A stretch of 64,000 nucleotides of DNA from Legionella drozanskii LLAP-1 (GTDB lineage: Bacteria > Pseudomonadota > Gammaproteobacteria > Legionellales > Legionellaceae). The position numbers were made by a program, and so were the translations under genes. The notes beneath the pieces were generated by a model, which did not search any database, was not told the DNA's origin, and worked only from the letters and a program-made list of their open reading frames with translations. The first letter of the stretch is position 1, and every line of letters starts with the position of its first letter. The stretch spans positions 1 to 64,000 of the forward strand of contig NZ_LNXY01000003.1 of the NCBI RefSeq assembly GCF_001467585.1, written 5' to 3'. This document shows, piece by piece, positions 35,727 to 45,126 of the stretch.

Positions 35727-37283
35727 ATGAAAACCAACATTTATAGGAAACATGATAAAGCACATCGGACATTGAATTTTTTATGGCCTCTCTTAACATT
35801 TTTATTTTTAATCATCGCACTGCATCACCAATGGTATAATTATCGACTTCAAAAACAGCAACAACTTGAGCTAACCGCCAATAACCTTGGTTTTAAATTT
35901 GATGTCTTACTTGATACGGTATTTCACTCAATCTATTCAATCCCTTTGTATGGTAGCGAACTAAAAAACTGTCAAAAGGATCTGTTACCTTATTTGTATA
36001 ATCTGAATTTCAATAATCCTGCTATTTCTGCAGCCGTACTCAGCGATAATAATAACAAGATAGTTTGTACAACCCTTACTCCGCAACTATCGCTTCCACC
36101 ACCTCCAGAACGAACACCTTCACTCATGGGTCCCATCCCTATTGGCTCAGGCAGAGTACCCGCATTTTTATTGCAGCAGCATTTGGGCAAATATTATCTT
36201 GGTGTTTATATCGTTAGAAGTGTTTTTGAGGATTTATTAAAATCTGTTTCTACAAATGATAACCAAATCGCCCTTTTTGACTCTAGTCTAAAGAGAAATT
36301 TATTAGTTGTTGGTAATGACCCTTTAGCAATTAATACAAATGAGAATAGAGTTGAAACGCCTCTCCAAAGTTTGGCGAATATTAAAATAATTATTGCAGC
36401 GAATCCCATCAAAATAAATTCATCTTTTTTTTATCAAGAAATACCATTACTTCTCGTTATTTCACTTATCTCTGCGCTCATTTATTTTAAATCGCGATCC
36501 ATGCTCAATAATCGTTATTCATTACATTATGCATTATCCAACGCGCTTAAACAAAATCATTTTCAGCCCGCTTTTCAACCTATCAGAGATCATTTTACAG
36601 ATCGCTTTTGCGGCGCTGAGGTGTTGCTCCGTTGGCAAACCGATTCTAATGAAATTATTATGCCCGATTCATTCATTGGTGATGCAGAAAAATCAGGATT
36701 GATTGTTCCTATTACTCTGCAATTAATCGCTAAAACTTTCCAACAAGTGCATTTTTTCCTTAAACATCAACCTAGTTTTTATTTATCATTTAACCTCTCA
36801 GCCAATCATTTTTCAGACAAAGATTTTTTCCTTCAATTTTATGAATTATGTGCTAATTATAAAATTTTGCCCCACCAACTAATGTTGGAATTAACAGAAA
36901 GAGAACTTTTAGATCAAAACGACCCACAGATTGCATCTAAAATGCATGACTTAAGAGCGAAAGGTTATTCTTTAGCAATTGATGATTATGGTACAGGCCA
37001 TGCGAGCATAAAGTACTTACAACATTTCCCCTTTAATTACCTTAAAATCGATAAAATTTTCATACAAGCAATCGGCACAGGTGCTGTTACTGAGACACTC
37101 AATCAAGCGATTATACATATGGCAAGATGTATGGAACTCAATATTATTGCTGAAGGGGTAGAAACTGAAGAACAAGTTAATTTTTTACTTAAAAATAATA
37201 TTAATTTTATGCAAGGGTGGTATTTTGCAAAAGCCTTGTCTTATGAACGTCTAGTGCAATTAGTTGAAGGTGGTTCGAAATGA
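35727..37283 (+). CDS. CSS-motif sensor and EAL-type cyclic-di-GMP phosphodiesterase
   Basis: 518 residues. N-terminal helix (FLWPLLTFLFLIIALHH), a periplasmic CSS-motif sensor domain with Cys in KNCQKDLL and KIVCTT, a second helix near 240, and a C-terminal EAL domain. The signature EAL is EVL here (GAEVLLRW). The other metal/catalytic stretches are NLSANHF, ELTERELL, AIDDYGTG, LKIDKIF and IAEGVETEEQ, so it is probably active. CSS-EAL proteins are controlled by the redox state of the two Cys through DsbA/DsbB. The following periplasmic Cys-rich gene overlaps it by 4 bases. Confidence 0.85.
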   Translation: MKTNIYRKHDKAHRTLNFLWPLLTFLFLIIALHHQWYNYRLQKQQQLELTANNLGFKFDVLLDTVFHSIYSIPLYGSELKNCQKDLLPYLYNLNFNNPAISAAVLSDNNNKIVCTTLTPQLSLPPPPERTPSLMGPIPIGSGRVPAFLLQQHLGKYYLGVYIVRSVFEDLLKSVSTNDNQIALFDSSLKRNLLVVGNDPLAINTNENRVETPLQSLANIKIIIAANPIKINSSFFYQEIPLLLVISLISALIYFKSRSMLNNRYSLHYALSNALKQNHFQPAFQPIRDHFTDRFCGAEVLLRWQTDSNEIIMPDSFIGDAEKSGLIVPITLQLIAKTFQQVHFFLKHQPSFYLSFNLSANHFSDKDFFLQFYELCANYKILPHQLMLELTERELLDQNDPQIASKMHDLRAKGYSLAIDDYGTGHASIKYLQHFPFNYLKIDKIFIQAIGTGAVTETLNQAIIHMARCMELNIIAEGVETEEQVNFLLKNNINFMQGWYFAKALSYERLVQLVEGGSK

Positions 37284-37714
37284 ACAAATCTTTCTTATTC
37301 GTTTCTCTAGTTAGCTCTATTTCCTCTCTCGCGATGGCAGCTGATCTTTCAGACGGTAATTATTGGACCTGTAGCGCACATGATGCAGAAAATAGGGAAT
37401 GGGTTATTTATAGTAGTTATGAAATTTCTGCAATTCATAAAGCCTATGAGGAATGTAAAAAACAAAGTAAGATTCCAGCTAGTTGCAAAGTATCTAAAGC
37501 AGCCTGTGAAGAATTTGTCAACGGTGTGTCAACCCGTCCAATGTGGCAATGCATCGCTCTTGATCAGATGGCAAAAGAATGGCCTAGTAATTCTCACCCC
37601 GATCGAGATGACGCAGCAATAGCCGCGAAAGACAATTGCCGGCAGCACAGTTCTTTTCCAGATACTTGTTACATCAATCTGATGACTTGTAAAAATTTAA
37701 ATTCGCAAGAGTAA
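37280..37714 (+). CDS. periplasmic protein with duplicated Cys-rich domain
   Basis: 144 residues. Signal peptide MNKSFLFVSLVSSISSLAMA, then two similar halves of about 55 residues. Half one is WTCSAHDAENREW ... ECKKQSKIPASCKVSKAAC; half two is WQCIALDQMAKEW ... NCRQHSSFPDTCYINLMTC. Each has four Cys in the same order, giving eight, which suggests two disulfides per half. No known family is recognised beyond similarity to small Cys-rich repeats. It overlaps the EAL gene and is followed by coaE after 4 bases. Confidence 0.75.
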   Translation: MNKSFLFVSLVSSISSLAMAADLSDGNYWTCSAHDAENREWVIYSSYEISAIHKAYEECKKQSKIPASCKVSKAACEEFVNGVSTRPMWQCIALDQMAKEWPSNSHPDRDDAAIAAKDNCRQHSSFPDTCYINLMTCKNLNSQE

Positions 37715-37718
37715 GCTT

Positions 37719-38321
37719 ATGTATTGTGTAGGGTTAACGGGAAATATTGCTAGCGGAAAATCAACGGTAAGCCATTTTCTTAAAAGACGTGGTATCGCCG
37801 TAATTAGTGCTGATGAGGTTGCGCGTGAGTTAACCTTGGCTAATCAACCTGCTTTAATCGCGATTGCAAAACACTTCGGCAAATCGGTTATTCATTCAAA
37901 TGGCGAACTCAATCGCTTTGCACTGCGAGAAATGATTTTCAAGGATCCAAAGCAACGACTTTGGTTGGAACAATTACTTCATCCATTGATTAGACAACTG
38001 ATTCAAGAGAAGATTAAAACTTCCGCAGGTCCTTATGTCATCATCGAAATCCCTCTTTTAAATAGCCGCTCAGATTACCCTTATCTTGATCGGGTGTTGC
38101 TTATTGTTGCGAATCACGAACAAAAAGTTTCCCGAGTGATGGCTCGAGACCATAGTAATCAAGAACAGGCAGAAGCAATACTTGCAACCCAAGTCAATGA
38201 GACAACTCATCGTGGATTTGCGGATGATATTGTGAATAATGATGGATCTCTTAATGATTTAGCAAAAAAAATTGAAATTTTACATCAGCAGTATTTACAA
38301 TTCGCAAGTCAAAAGTCATGA
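37719..38321 (+). CDS. coaE: dephospho-CoA kinase
   Basis: 200 residues. Walker A is GLTGNIASGKST near the N-terminus; other CoaE stretches are ISADEVAREL, RLWLEQLLHPLIR and EIPLLNSR. It phosphorylates the 3' hydroxyl of dephospho-CoA, the last step of CoA synthesis. Linked to zapD as in many gammaproteobacteria. Confidence 0.95.
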   Translation: MYCVGLTGNIASGKSTVSHFLKRRGIAVISADEVARELTLANQPALIAIAKHFGKSVIHSNGELNRFALREMIFKDPKQRLWLEQLLHPLIRQLIQEKIKTSAGPYVIIEIPLLNSRSDYPYLDRVLLIVANHEQKVSRVMARDHSNQEQAEAILATQVNETTHRGFADDIVNNDGSLNDLAKKIEILHQQYLQFASQKS

Positions 38322-38385
38322 TAAGACTCTTTAATTTTTCATAAATATATGAGCATATATACTGGCTAAGGAAAGCAACTTCATT

Positions 38386-39132
38386 ATGCAAGAAGATACA
38401 ATTACCTTTGAACTAGCCACCCATTTTTTACCCAAAATTGCGCTGCGATTGGAATATTTAATTCGCACTATCAATCAGGCTTGTGAAGAAACCCATCCGA
38501 TTATTCATCACTATGCCTTAAAAAATGTTATAGAAATAGTGAAATTGATTGAAAAACCTGAGTTAAAAAGTCGTTTCTTAAAAGAATTAATGCGTGTACA
38601 GCACTCACTCAATAAGTCGCGAACGGAAATTCCAATTGAATTAGGTAATGACTTATATACACAGATTCAAATCTTATCGCATACAGTAGGTCGTTTTGGT
38701 GAAAACATACACAACAATTCTTTTCTACAATCTATAAAACTTGCTCAATCTTCACAGTTAAATGATTATGAAATGTATTCTCCACCACTATTATTATGGC
38801 TAGAATCCAATCCTGTCATAAGGCAACGTGATCTTGCAATTTGGTTAAATAATTTACGTGCCTTGCATGCTACAGTTACTCTCTATCTGTCCTTGATAAG
38901 AAAAACTGCGCAATTCGATAAAATTGATATGTTTAATGGTTATTATCAACGCCCTTTGCCACCAAAAACATCTTGCCATCTTATTTTATTAAAAATCGAT
39001 AAGTCGTTTGGCATAGTCCCACGCATGCAGCTAGGACATCATGGGCTAAGTCTTCGATTATGTGAAGTGAGTACAATGCGAGAAGTTCGGGAGACTGAGG
39101 CTAAGCTTTATTTGGCGCTTTGCCAGTTATAA
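38386..39132 (+). CDS. zapD: cell division protein ZapD
   Basis: 248 residues with the YacF/ZapD pattern (FELATHFLPKIALRLEYLIR at the start, CHLILLKIDKSFGIVPRMQL toward the end). ZapD binds the FtsZ C-terminus and bundles protofilaments at the division ring. Genomic order coaE-zapD supports the call. The start follows a weak AAGG site. It is the end of the plus-strand run; dps is convergent. Confidence 0.88.
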   Translation: MQEDTITFELATHFLPKIALRLEYLIRTINQACEETHPIIHHYALKNVIEIVKLIEKPELKSRFLKELMRVQHSLNKSRTEIPIELGNDLYTQIQILSHTVGRFGENIHNNSFLQSIKLAQSSQLNDYEMYSPPLLLWLESNPVIRQRDLAIWLNNLRALHATVTLYLSLIRKTAQFDKIDMFNGYYQRPLPPKTSCHLILLKIDKSFGIVPRMQLGHHGLSLRLCEVSTMREVRETEAKLYLALCQL

Positions 39133-39208
39133 CTTTAGATTTACCCTTCTGTATGACTTAATCAGAATTCCCCCCATGACCAACGCCACGGGGGTCCGTT
39201 ATCCAACA

Positions 39209-39703
39209 TTACTTGGCTAAAGTTTCAAACAAGAACCAAATTCGTCGTTCTGTTTCGTCAATGTAATTCTCTAATAAGCTGGTTGTAGCAACATCATTTT
39301 TCTTACTACAAAGCTCATGCGCAGCACGCATATGGGTTGCGAAATGGCGATTGTCTTCCAAGAGCTCGCTTAACATTTCCTCTGCTGTCAGAGTTTCATT
39401 AGAATCCTTAATCGTTGTTAACTCTTTAATCTGTCCAATCGAATGGATGGTTTTTTCGCCAAGTTTACGGACACGTTCAGCTAAAACATCAACCATCTCA
39501 AAAATTTGGTCGCTTTGCTCATCCAATAAAAGATGGTAATCACGGTAATGACTTCCAGACATGTGCCAATGAAAATTCTTTGTTTTCACATATAAAGCAA
39601 AGGTATCTGCTACAAGTGGATTTATAACTTTTGCAATGGCGCTACGATCTTTTACATCCAAATCGTTAGGAGTAGCAAGTTTAGGCAGTTCCAATTTTTT
39701 CAT
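39209..39703 (-). CDS. dps: Dps-like ferritin (DNA starvation protein)
   Basis: 164 residues. The ferroxidase-centre region is complete: KNFHWHMSGSHYRDYHLLLD gives the two His, followed by EQSDQIFEMVD with Asp and Glu. It forms a 12-subunit shell that stores iron and protects DNA from peroxide. A good AGGAG precedes the ATG at 39703. The 240 bases upstream hold its promoter; an OxyR-type site was looked for and is not convincing. Confidence 0.93.
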   Translation of the reverse strand: MKKLELPKLATPNDLDVKDRSAIAKVINPLVADTFALYVKTKNFHWHMSGSHYRDYHLLLDEQSDQIFEMVDVLAERVRKLGEKTIHSIGQIKELTTIKDSNETLTAEEMLSELLEDNRHFATHMRAAHELCSKKNDVATTSLLENYIDETERRIWFLFETLAK

Positions 39704-39944
39704 TTCAGCTCCTATCTATTAGTGTTAGAACTTGATAGCTCAGACTTGGGCTTAGCTATTAGCCTTATGGATGCAAATTAGAGTCCTTTTCGAGACATAT
39801 ACTTCATCCATATATTTCTAAAGCATAGACTAATTCATTTAACCTGCGCGCCAAGTAGCTATATATTTCTGCAACAAGACTGCCGTTTAGAGTTTGATAA
39901 GGATAATTTTGATATAGAATGCCTTTACTATCGAATAGGACTTT

Positions 39945-40445
39945 TTATAGTTTGGCGATAAATGCTGATATTAATCCTCTAACAACAAGCTTTTTTGAAT
40001 CCCAATTCAGAACAATATTTTTATTCAGCGCATCACAATTCTCTGCGAGCCATAAACCAAATTGCCAAATTACGGCAGGAAATTTTTCCATAAGACAATT
40101 CTCAAAATCGCTCTGTACTTTATCCATGCACAAGTTTCCTGTTGGATAACAATTCGTTACAACTTCATTGGTTATGCTCTGCCAAAATGGAGGTGGGTCA
40201 ACACCGAGAAATGCTTTATTCATCAATTTAGGAAAAAGTTGTTTGGCTAGCCATTGGATATTTTCAGGTTTAACATTCTTTGTGCACACCTCTTGCGTAA
40301 TCATTACATCGAGTTCAGTTATGATCAATTCCAATCGATTAAGGTCAGGACAATAGTCGGTAGATTTTGGGGTTGCTGCTTGTGTCGCTAGGACAACACA
40401 ATACATCAATAGGATAGTTATTAATCGAGAAAACAACAACCTCAT
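39945..40445 (-). CDS. secreted Cys-containing hypothetical protein
   Basis: 166 residues, not recognised. A signal peptide (SRLITILLMYCVVLATQAAT) precedes a mature chain with Cys in DYCPDL, EVCTKN, TNCYPTGNLC, ENCLM and ENCDAL, suggesting three disulfides in the periplasm. There is no enzyme motif. AGGAG lies 6 bases before ATG 40445. It follows mutT by 57 bases and may be part of the secA-mutT transcript. Confidence 0.7.
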   Translation of the reverse strand: MRLLFSRLITILLMYCVVLATQAATPKSTDYCPDLNRLELIITELDVMITQEVCTKNVKPENIQWLAKQLFPKLMNKAFLGVDPPPFWQSITNEVVTNCYPTGNLCMDKVQSDFENCLMEKFPAVIWQFGLWLAENCDALNKNIVLNWDSKKLVVRGLISAFIAKL

Positions 40446-40502
40446 TGCGATCTCCTCTGGATAGGTGTACAGGCCTCTTGCTTGCTCCTACCCTCTTTTT
40501 GA

Positions 40503-40916
40503 TTAAATTTCAGTTAAATATAAATTTCTGAGCGTGTCTTTCTCTATTAGCTCAATTATTTGGGTATTCGCTTCAGGGAAACTATAATCAAAAAGTTTAT
40601 TTACCTCAACCCATTGTAGATCAAGCTGAGATTCACATTTAAAGGGTATTCCTAGGTATTTTTTTACTGTAAAAACCAATAAATTAACCATCTTAGAACC
40701 ATAATGATGTACAACCTCGCCTAAAAAAGAGTAGTCGAGAATATCAATTCCAACTTCTTCTTTAATTTCTCTAATTAATGCCGTTTCTGCTAACTCATCA
40801 GGTTCCAATTTTCCGCCAGGAAACTCCCACATGCCACCATGAGCAGCATGTAGGGGCCTTTGAGCAATTAATATACGGCCTTGTTCATCATAAATAACGG
40901 CTACAGCAACTTTCAC
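40503..40916 (-). CDS. mutT: 8-oxo-dGTP diphosphatase MutT
   Basis: 137 residues, Nudix hydrolase. The Nudix box is complete: [18 protein letters not shown] then KEEVGI. It removes 8-oxo-dGTP from the nucleotide pool. The start is chosen as GTG 40916, whose last bases overlap the secA stop (GTGA), with GGAAG 6 bases upstream inside secA; a longer TTG-started frame reaches 40934. It is translated right after secA, the order seen in many gammaproteobacteria. Confidence 0.92.
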   Translation of the reverse strand: MKVAVAVIYDEQGRILIAQRPLHAAHGGMWEFPGGKLEPDELAETALIREIKEEVGIDILDYSFLGEVVHHYGSKMVNLLVFTVKKYLGIPFKCESQLDLQWVEVNKLFDYSFPEANTQIIELIEKDTLRNLYLTEI

Positions 40917-43609
40917 GCTAAACTTCCGTGGCAACTTTTATATTTCTTACCTGAACCACAAGGACAGGGATCATTACGCCCAATCTTTCTTTCCGCGCGT
41001 TTGAAAGTATTTTCAGGAATATTGCTCTCATCCACATCATCATAACTTTCTTGATGATGAAATGTCATTTTTTGCACTTGTTCAGCACGGCGTTGTTGCT
41101 CAACCGCATCAACATCCTGTTCAGTTTGAACTTCAACCGCAGTGACTATGCGAACAATGTCATATTTCAGAGTATCTAGCATGTCTTTAAATAGTGAAAA
41201 GGCTTCGCGTTTATATTCTTGCTTTGGATCCTTTTGTGCATAACCGCGTAAATGAATACCTTGACGCAAATAATCCATTGAAGCCAAATGCTCACGCCAA
41301 TGATTATCCATTGTTTGTAGAATAACGGATTTTTCAAATTGACTTAAGACTTCTCGTCCTGCTCTCTCTTCTTTTTCGCGATAACGATTTAGGCAAAGTT
41401 CAAAAACCCGCTCTTTAATCTGCTCAGGTTGAATACTGTGATCTTCTTCCACCCATTGTCCAACATTAACTTTAATTTGGAAATCTTCAGTTAAAGCTTG
41501 CGATAAACCATCTAAATCCCATTGATCTTCCAAACTTTGTGGCGGTATAAAATTATTCACTAAATCGTTAATTACTTCTTCACGCATAGCTTCTACCACT
41601 TCTTGTGGATTAGTCATTGCCATGATTGCAGCGCGTTGAGTATAGATCACTTTTCTTTGATCATTGGCAACATTGTCATAATCAAGAAGTTGCTTTCTGA
41701 TGTCGAAATGATGTCCTTCAAGCTTACGTTGTGCGTTTTCTATGGCTTTGGTTACTAAATTATGCTCGATGGGCTCACCGGGCTTCATACCTAAACGTCG
41801 CATCATGGAAGCAACACGCTCTGAGGCGAATATGCGCATTAAATTATCATCTAGTGAGAGATAAAAACGACTGGATCCTGGGTCACCTTGACGCCCTGCC
41901 CGACCGCGAAGCTGGTTATCGATACGTCTTGATTCGTGACGCTCGGAACCAATAATGCGTAAACCACCGGCCTCAATAACTGCCTCGTGACGCGTCCGCC
42001 AATCTTTCCTAATTACTTCACGCTCAGCTTCACTGGCCTCTTCGGGTAAAGAAGATAATTCAGCGGATAAACTTCCACCTAAAACAATATCAGTACCGCG
42101 TCCAGCCATATTAGTAGCAATAGTCACAACACCTGGTCTACCTGCTTCAGCAATAATTTGTGCTTCTTTTTCGTGAAACTTCGCGTTGAGTACTTGATGC
42201 TTAACTCCTACTTTATTCAGTAAATGACTAACTAATTCTGAAGTTTCAATCGATGCTGTACCAACCAAAACAGGTTGTTTTCGCTCTATACACTCTTTAA
42301 CATCAGTGATAATTGCTTGATATTTGTCTTCATGACTTAGGTAAACTAAATCAGCCTCATCGCGACGACGCATTGTTTTGTTAGTAGGAATAACCACTAC
42401 TTCAAGATTGTAGATTTGTTGGAACTCATAGGCTTCTGTATCAGCTGTTCCAGTCATACCCGATAACTTATTATAAATCCGGAAGTAATTTTGGAAGGTA
42501 ATTGAAGCTAAGGTTTGGTTTTCTTGTTGAATGGCAACACGCTCTTTTGCTTCAATAGCTTGATGCAAGCCTTCAGACCAACGTCGACCCGACATGGTAC
42601 GGCCAGTATGCTCATCCACAATAACGACTTGATTATCTTTCACAATGTAATCAATATCGCGATGGAACATTGCATGCGCTTTCAGTGCTGCATTGACATG
42701 ATGCATGAGCATGATATTAGATGCATGATATAAACTTTCACCTGGATCAAGCAGACCTGCTGAGACGAGAAGCTCTTCAATATGTTGATGACCCAGTTCA
42801 GTTAGATGGGCTTGTTTTTGTTTTTCATCAATTGTGTAATCACCCTGATCGCCCTCTTCTTCTTGTTTAATTAATTGAGGGATCAATTGATTCACTTTGA
42901 CATAGAGCTCAGAACTACCTTCTGCTGCGCCTGAAATAATGAGAGGAGTACGTGCTTCATCAATTAAAATAGAGTCGACTTCGTCAACGATAGCAAAATT
43001 TAATTGGCGCTGAACTTTGTCAGTTAAACTGAAGGCCATGTTATCGCGTAAGTAATCGAAACCAAATTCATTGTTTGTTCCATAAACAATATCGGCTCGA
43101 TAAGCAATTTGTTTTTCACCATGAGGCATGTCAGGGAAAATAACGCCCACAGTCAAACCGAGAAAATCATAAATTGGTTTCATCCAATGACTATCTCGCT
43201 TAGCGAGATAGTCATTGACAGTCACGACGTGCACGCCCTGACCACTAATGGCGTTAAGATAAGCAGCTAAGGTTGCCATCAAGGTTTTACCTTCCCCGGT
43301 ACGCATTTCTGCAATGTTGCCTTCATGCAACACCATTCCCCCGATTAACTGCACATCAAAATGACGTAATCCTAAGGTACGTACAGAGACTTCACGCACG
43401 AGTGCGAACGCCTCGGCAAGCATTTCATCTAAGGTTTCGCCTTCAGCGTATCGCGCCTTAAATTGTGCAGTTTTAGCAGCCAGCTCGTCATCAGTAAGTG
43501 CCTGCATCTGAGGCTCGAAGGCATTAATGGCCATTACTGTTTTTTCCATGCGTCGCAAGGTGCGTTCGTTGCGACTACCAAACATCTTTTTCATTAACGT
43601 ATTCAGCAT
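40913..43609 (-). CDS. secA: preprotein translocase ATPase SecA
   Basis: 898 residues, full length. Walker A is MRTGEGKTL, Walker B is [14 protein letters not shown], and the second RecA-fold has [10 protein letters not shown] and [11 protein letters not shown]. The C-terminus keeps the SecB/lipid-binding zinc site [14 protein letters not shown]. It drives protein export through SecYEG. No secM-like leader gene is visible upstream. Confidence 0.98.
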   Translation of the reverse strand: MLNTLMKKMFGSRNERTLRRMEKTVMAINAFEPQMQALTDDELAAKTAQFKARYAEGETLDEMLAEAFALVREVSVRTLGLRHFDVQLIGGMVLHEGNIAEMRTGEGKTLMATLAAYLNAISGQGVHVVTVNDYLAKRDSHWMKPIYDFLGLTVGVIFPDMPHGEKQIAYRADIVYGTNNEFGFDYLRDNMAFSLTDKVQRQLNFAIVDEVDSILIDEARTPLIISGAAEGSSELYVKVNQLIPQLIKQEEEGDQGDYTIDEKQKQAHLTELGHQHIEELLVSAGLLDPGESLYHASNIMLMHHVNAALKAHAMFHRDIDYIVKDNQVVIVDEHTGRTMSGRRWSEGLHQAIEAKERVAIQQENQTLASITFQNYFRIYNKLSGMTGTADTEAYEFQQIYNLEVVVIPTNKTMRRRDEADLVYLSHEDKYQAIITDVKECIERKQPVLVGTASIETSELVSHLLNKVGVKHQVLNAKFHEKEAQIIAEAGRPGVVTIATNMAGRGTDIVLGGSLSAELSSLPEEASEAEREVIRKDWRTRHEAVIEAGGLRIIGSERHESRRIDNQLRGRAGRQGDPGSSRFYLSLDDNLMRIFASERVASMMRRLGMKPGEPIEHNLVTKAIENAQRKLEGHHFDIRKQLLDYDNVANDQRKVIYTQRAAIMAMTNPQEVVEAMREEVINDLVNNFIPPQSLEDQWDLDGLSQALTEDFQIKVNVGQWVEEDHSIQPEQIKERVFELCLNRYREKEERAGREVLSQFEKSVILQTMDNHWREHLASMDYLRQGIHLRGYAQKDPKQEYKREAFSLFKDMLDTLKYDIVRIVTAVEVQTEQDVDAVEQQRRAEQVQKMTFHHQESYDDVDESNIPENTFKRAERKIGRNDPCPCGSGKKYKSCHGSLA

Positions 43610-43716
43610 AGCCCTTGGTAATCCTCTTGAGAATTTCAGCTTTAAAAGCGCTTAATTTACTAGAATTTTGATAAAAATACCATGCAAACTGGAGAACATC
43701 CTATCTGAGGGAAGTT

Positions 43717-43929
43717 TCAATCATCTTTTTTGCAATAATAGTAAAAAAATAAACCTCTATAGCATCCATTGTTATAAGTCTTTCCTAATAAATAATCTTT
43801 AAATCGATAAACCTCACAGACCATTTCAGAGGAGTAATTATCACTATAATGATAGCCCGGATAACAAAAAAATGCGTTCGCCGTTGACATAAACGCAAAT
43901 GCTAACCCAAATAATATTTTTTTCCCCAT
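43717..43929 (-). CDS. small secreted Cys-rich protein
   Basis: 70 residues from ATG 43929, which follows GAGGAGTAGTT closely. Signal peptide (MGKKILFGLAFAFMSTANA), then a Tyr-rich 50-residue mature part with four Cys (FFCYPG, MVCEVY, NGCYRG, YYCKK). Four Cys and many aromatic residues suit a small disulfide-bonded periplasmic protein. No family is recognised. Confidence 0.6.
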   Translation of the reverse strand: MGKKILFGLAFAFMSTANAFFCYPGYHYSDNYSSEMVCEVYRFKDYLLGKTYNNGCYRGLFFYYYCKKDD

Positions 43930-43962
43930 AACTACTCCTCTAAGCTGCAAGTCATGACTAAA

Positions 43963-44056
43963 CCGTTCGGACTGAGGAGGCGTTTACGCCGTCTCGAAGT
44001 TACATCAAGATTGGCAAGGCTTCGAGACGGCCTCGCGGCCTCCTCAGCCCAAACGG
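43963..44056. repeat. nested palindromic repeat (REP-like)
   Basis: Outer arms: CCGTT and CTGAGGAGGC on the left face GCCTCCTCAG and AACGG on the right. Inner arms: CCGTCTCGAAG faces CTTCGAGACGG. The whole can form a long interrupted hairpin between the Cys-rich gene and dusA. The GTTCGGACTGA core resembles motifs in the two elements at 50.8 and 60.1 kb. Confidence 0.65.
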
Positions 44057-44067
44057 AGCCTGAATGA

Positions 44068-45084
44068 CTACAGATCTAAGCTCACTAGCTTATCTTCTTC
44101 CATCTCTCTAAGCATGGTTACTACTTGCGCTAATTTATCGATTCTTTTCTGTTGTTGAATCTTAACCAACAACTCTCGCCAACTTCTTGCACCAGCTAGG
44201 CCATAAGCAAAATTGAAAATAGGCTTTAACAATAAACTTAAAGCCACGCCCTGTTCAGCTTGTGTTTGAGCATAAGCCATATATTGCTGCAAAATAGCTG
44301 AACGAGATTGAACTGGCGTATTGGGATAAAAATAATGATGAATTGACATTAATGCATAGGGATTTTGGCAAGCCAAACGGCCCAGCATCACACCATCCAC
44401 GTATTGCATGTGAGTCACTATTTCATCGATAGTGTTTATGTTTCCATTGATTATTATTGGAATATTGGGAATTTCTTGTTTAATTCGATAGACATAATCG
44501 TAATGCACAGGCGGAATGGTTCGGTTTTGTTTGGGATTTAAACCATGAAGCCAAGCTTTGCGTGCATGCACAATCAATTTATCGCAGCCGGCATCGACAA
44601 GTTTATGCGCAAACGAGGAAAAAAATTCGTAGCTATCTTGATGATCAATACCAATACGGGTTTTAGCGGTTACAGGAATTGAAACATGTTGTTTTATACC
44701 TGCTAAACAATCAGCAACCATTCCAGGTTCAGCCATTAAACACGCCCCAAATCGGCCTGCTTGCACCCGGTCGCTTGGGCAACCTAAATTTAAATTTACT
44801 TCGGTAAATCCTTGTTCCTCGGCCGTTTTTGCACAACGAATTAATCCTTCCTTATCAGCACCGCCAAGTTGTAAGGCTAAAGGATGTTCCATTGGGTGAA
44901 AAGACAAGGCGCGATTGGGATTATTAACAATAGCCCCGACAGTTTGCATTTCAGTATATAAAACTGCGCTAGGGGCGATAAGACGCATAAACACGCGGAA
45001 ATGCGTGTAAGTCCAATCAATCATTGGTGCGATTGCAAGAGGTGAGATTAAATTGCTAGTCAAAAATGGTTCAGAGGATTTCAC
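44068..45084 (-). CDS. dusA: tRNA-dihydrouridine synthase DusA
   Basis: 338 residues. The family landmarks are LAIAPMIDWTYTHFR, the FMN-binding VNLNLGCPSDRVQAGRFGACL with the catalytic Cys, and KTRIGIDHQDSYEFF. It reduces U20/U20a in the tRNA D-loop. The insertion pattern fits DusA rather than DusB or DusC. Follows recJ on the minus strand. Confidence 0.92.
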   Translation of the reverse strand: MKSSEPFLTSNLISPLAIAPMIDWTYTHFRVFMRLIAPSAVLYTEMQTVGAIVNNPNRALSFHPMEHPLALQLGGADKEGLIRCAKTAEEQGFTEVNLNLGCPSDRVQAGRFGACLMAEPGMVADCLAGIKQHVSIPVTAKTRIGIDHQDSYEFFSSFAHKLVDAGCDKLIVHARKAWLHGLNPKQNRTIPPVHYDYVYRIKQEIPNIPIIINGNINTIDEIVTHMQYVDGVMLGRLACQNPYALMSIHHYFYPNTPVQSRSAILQQYMAYAQTQAEQGVALSLLLKPIFNFAYGLAGARSWRELLVKIQQQKRIDKLAQVVTMLREMEEDKLVSLDL

Positions 45085-45126
45085 AGCTGTTATCGGAAAA
45101 TAAAAACAGTTAATTATACTCGAAAC

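Noticed and set aside
39170-39197. CCCCC...GGGGG pairing between zapD and dps
   Set aside because: Five-base stem with a long loop and no T-tract; too weak to list as a terminator.
39704-39760. Possible OxyR site upstream of dps
   Set aside because: Only scattered ATAG/CTAT pieces without the required 7-base spacing.
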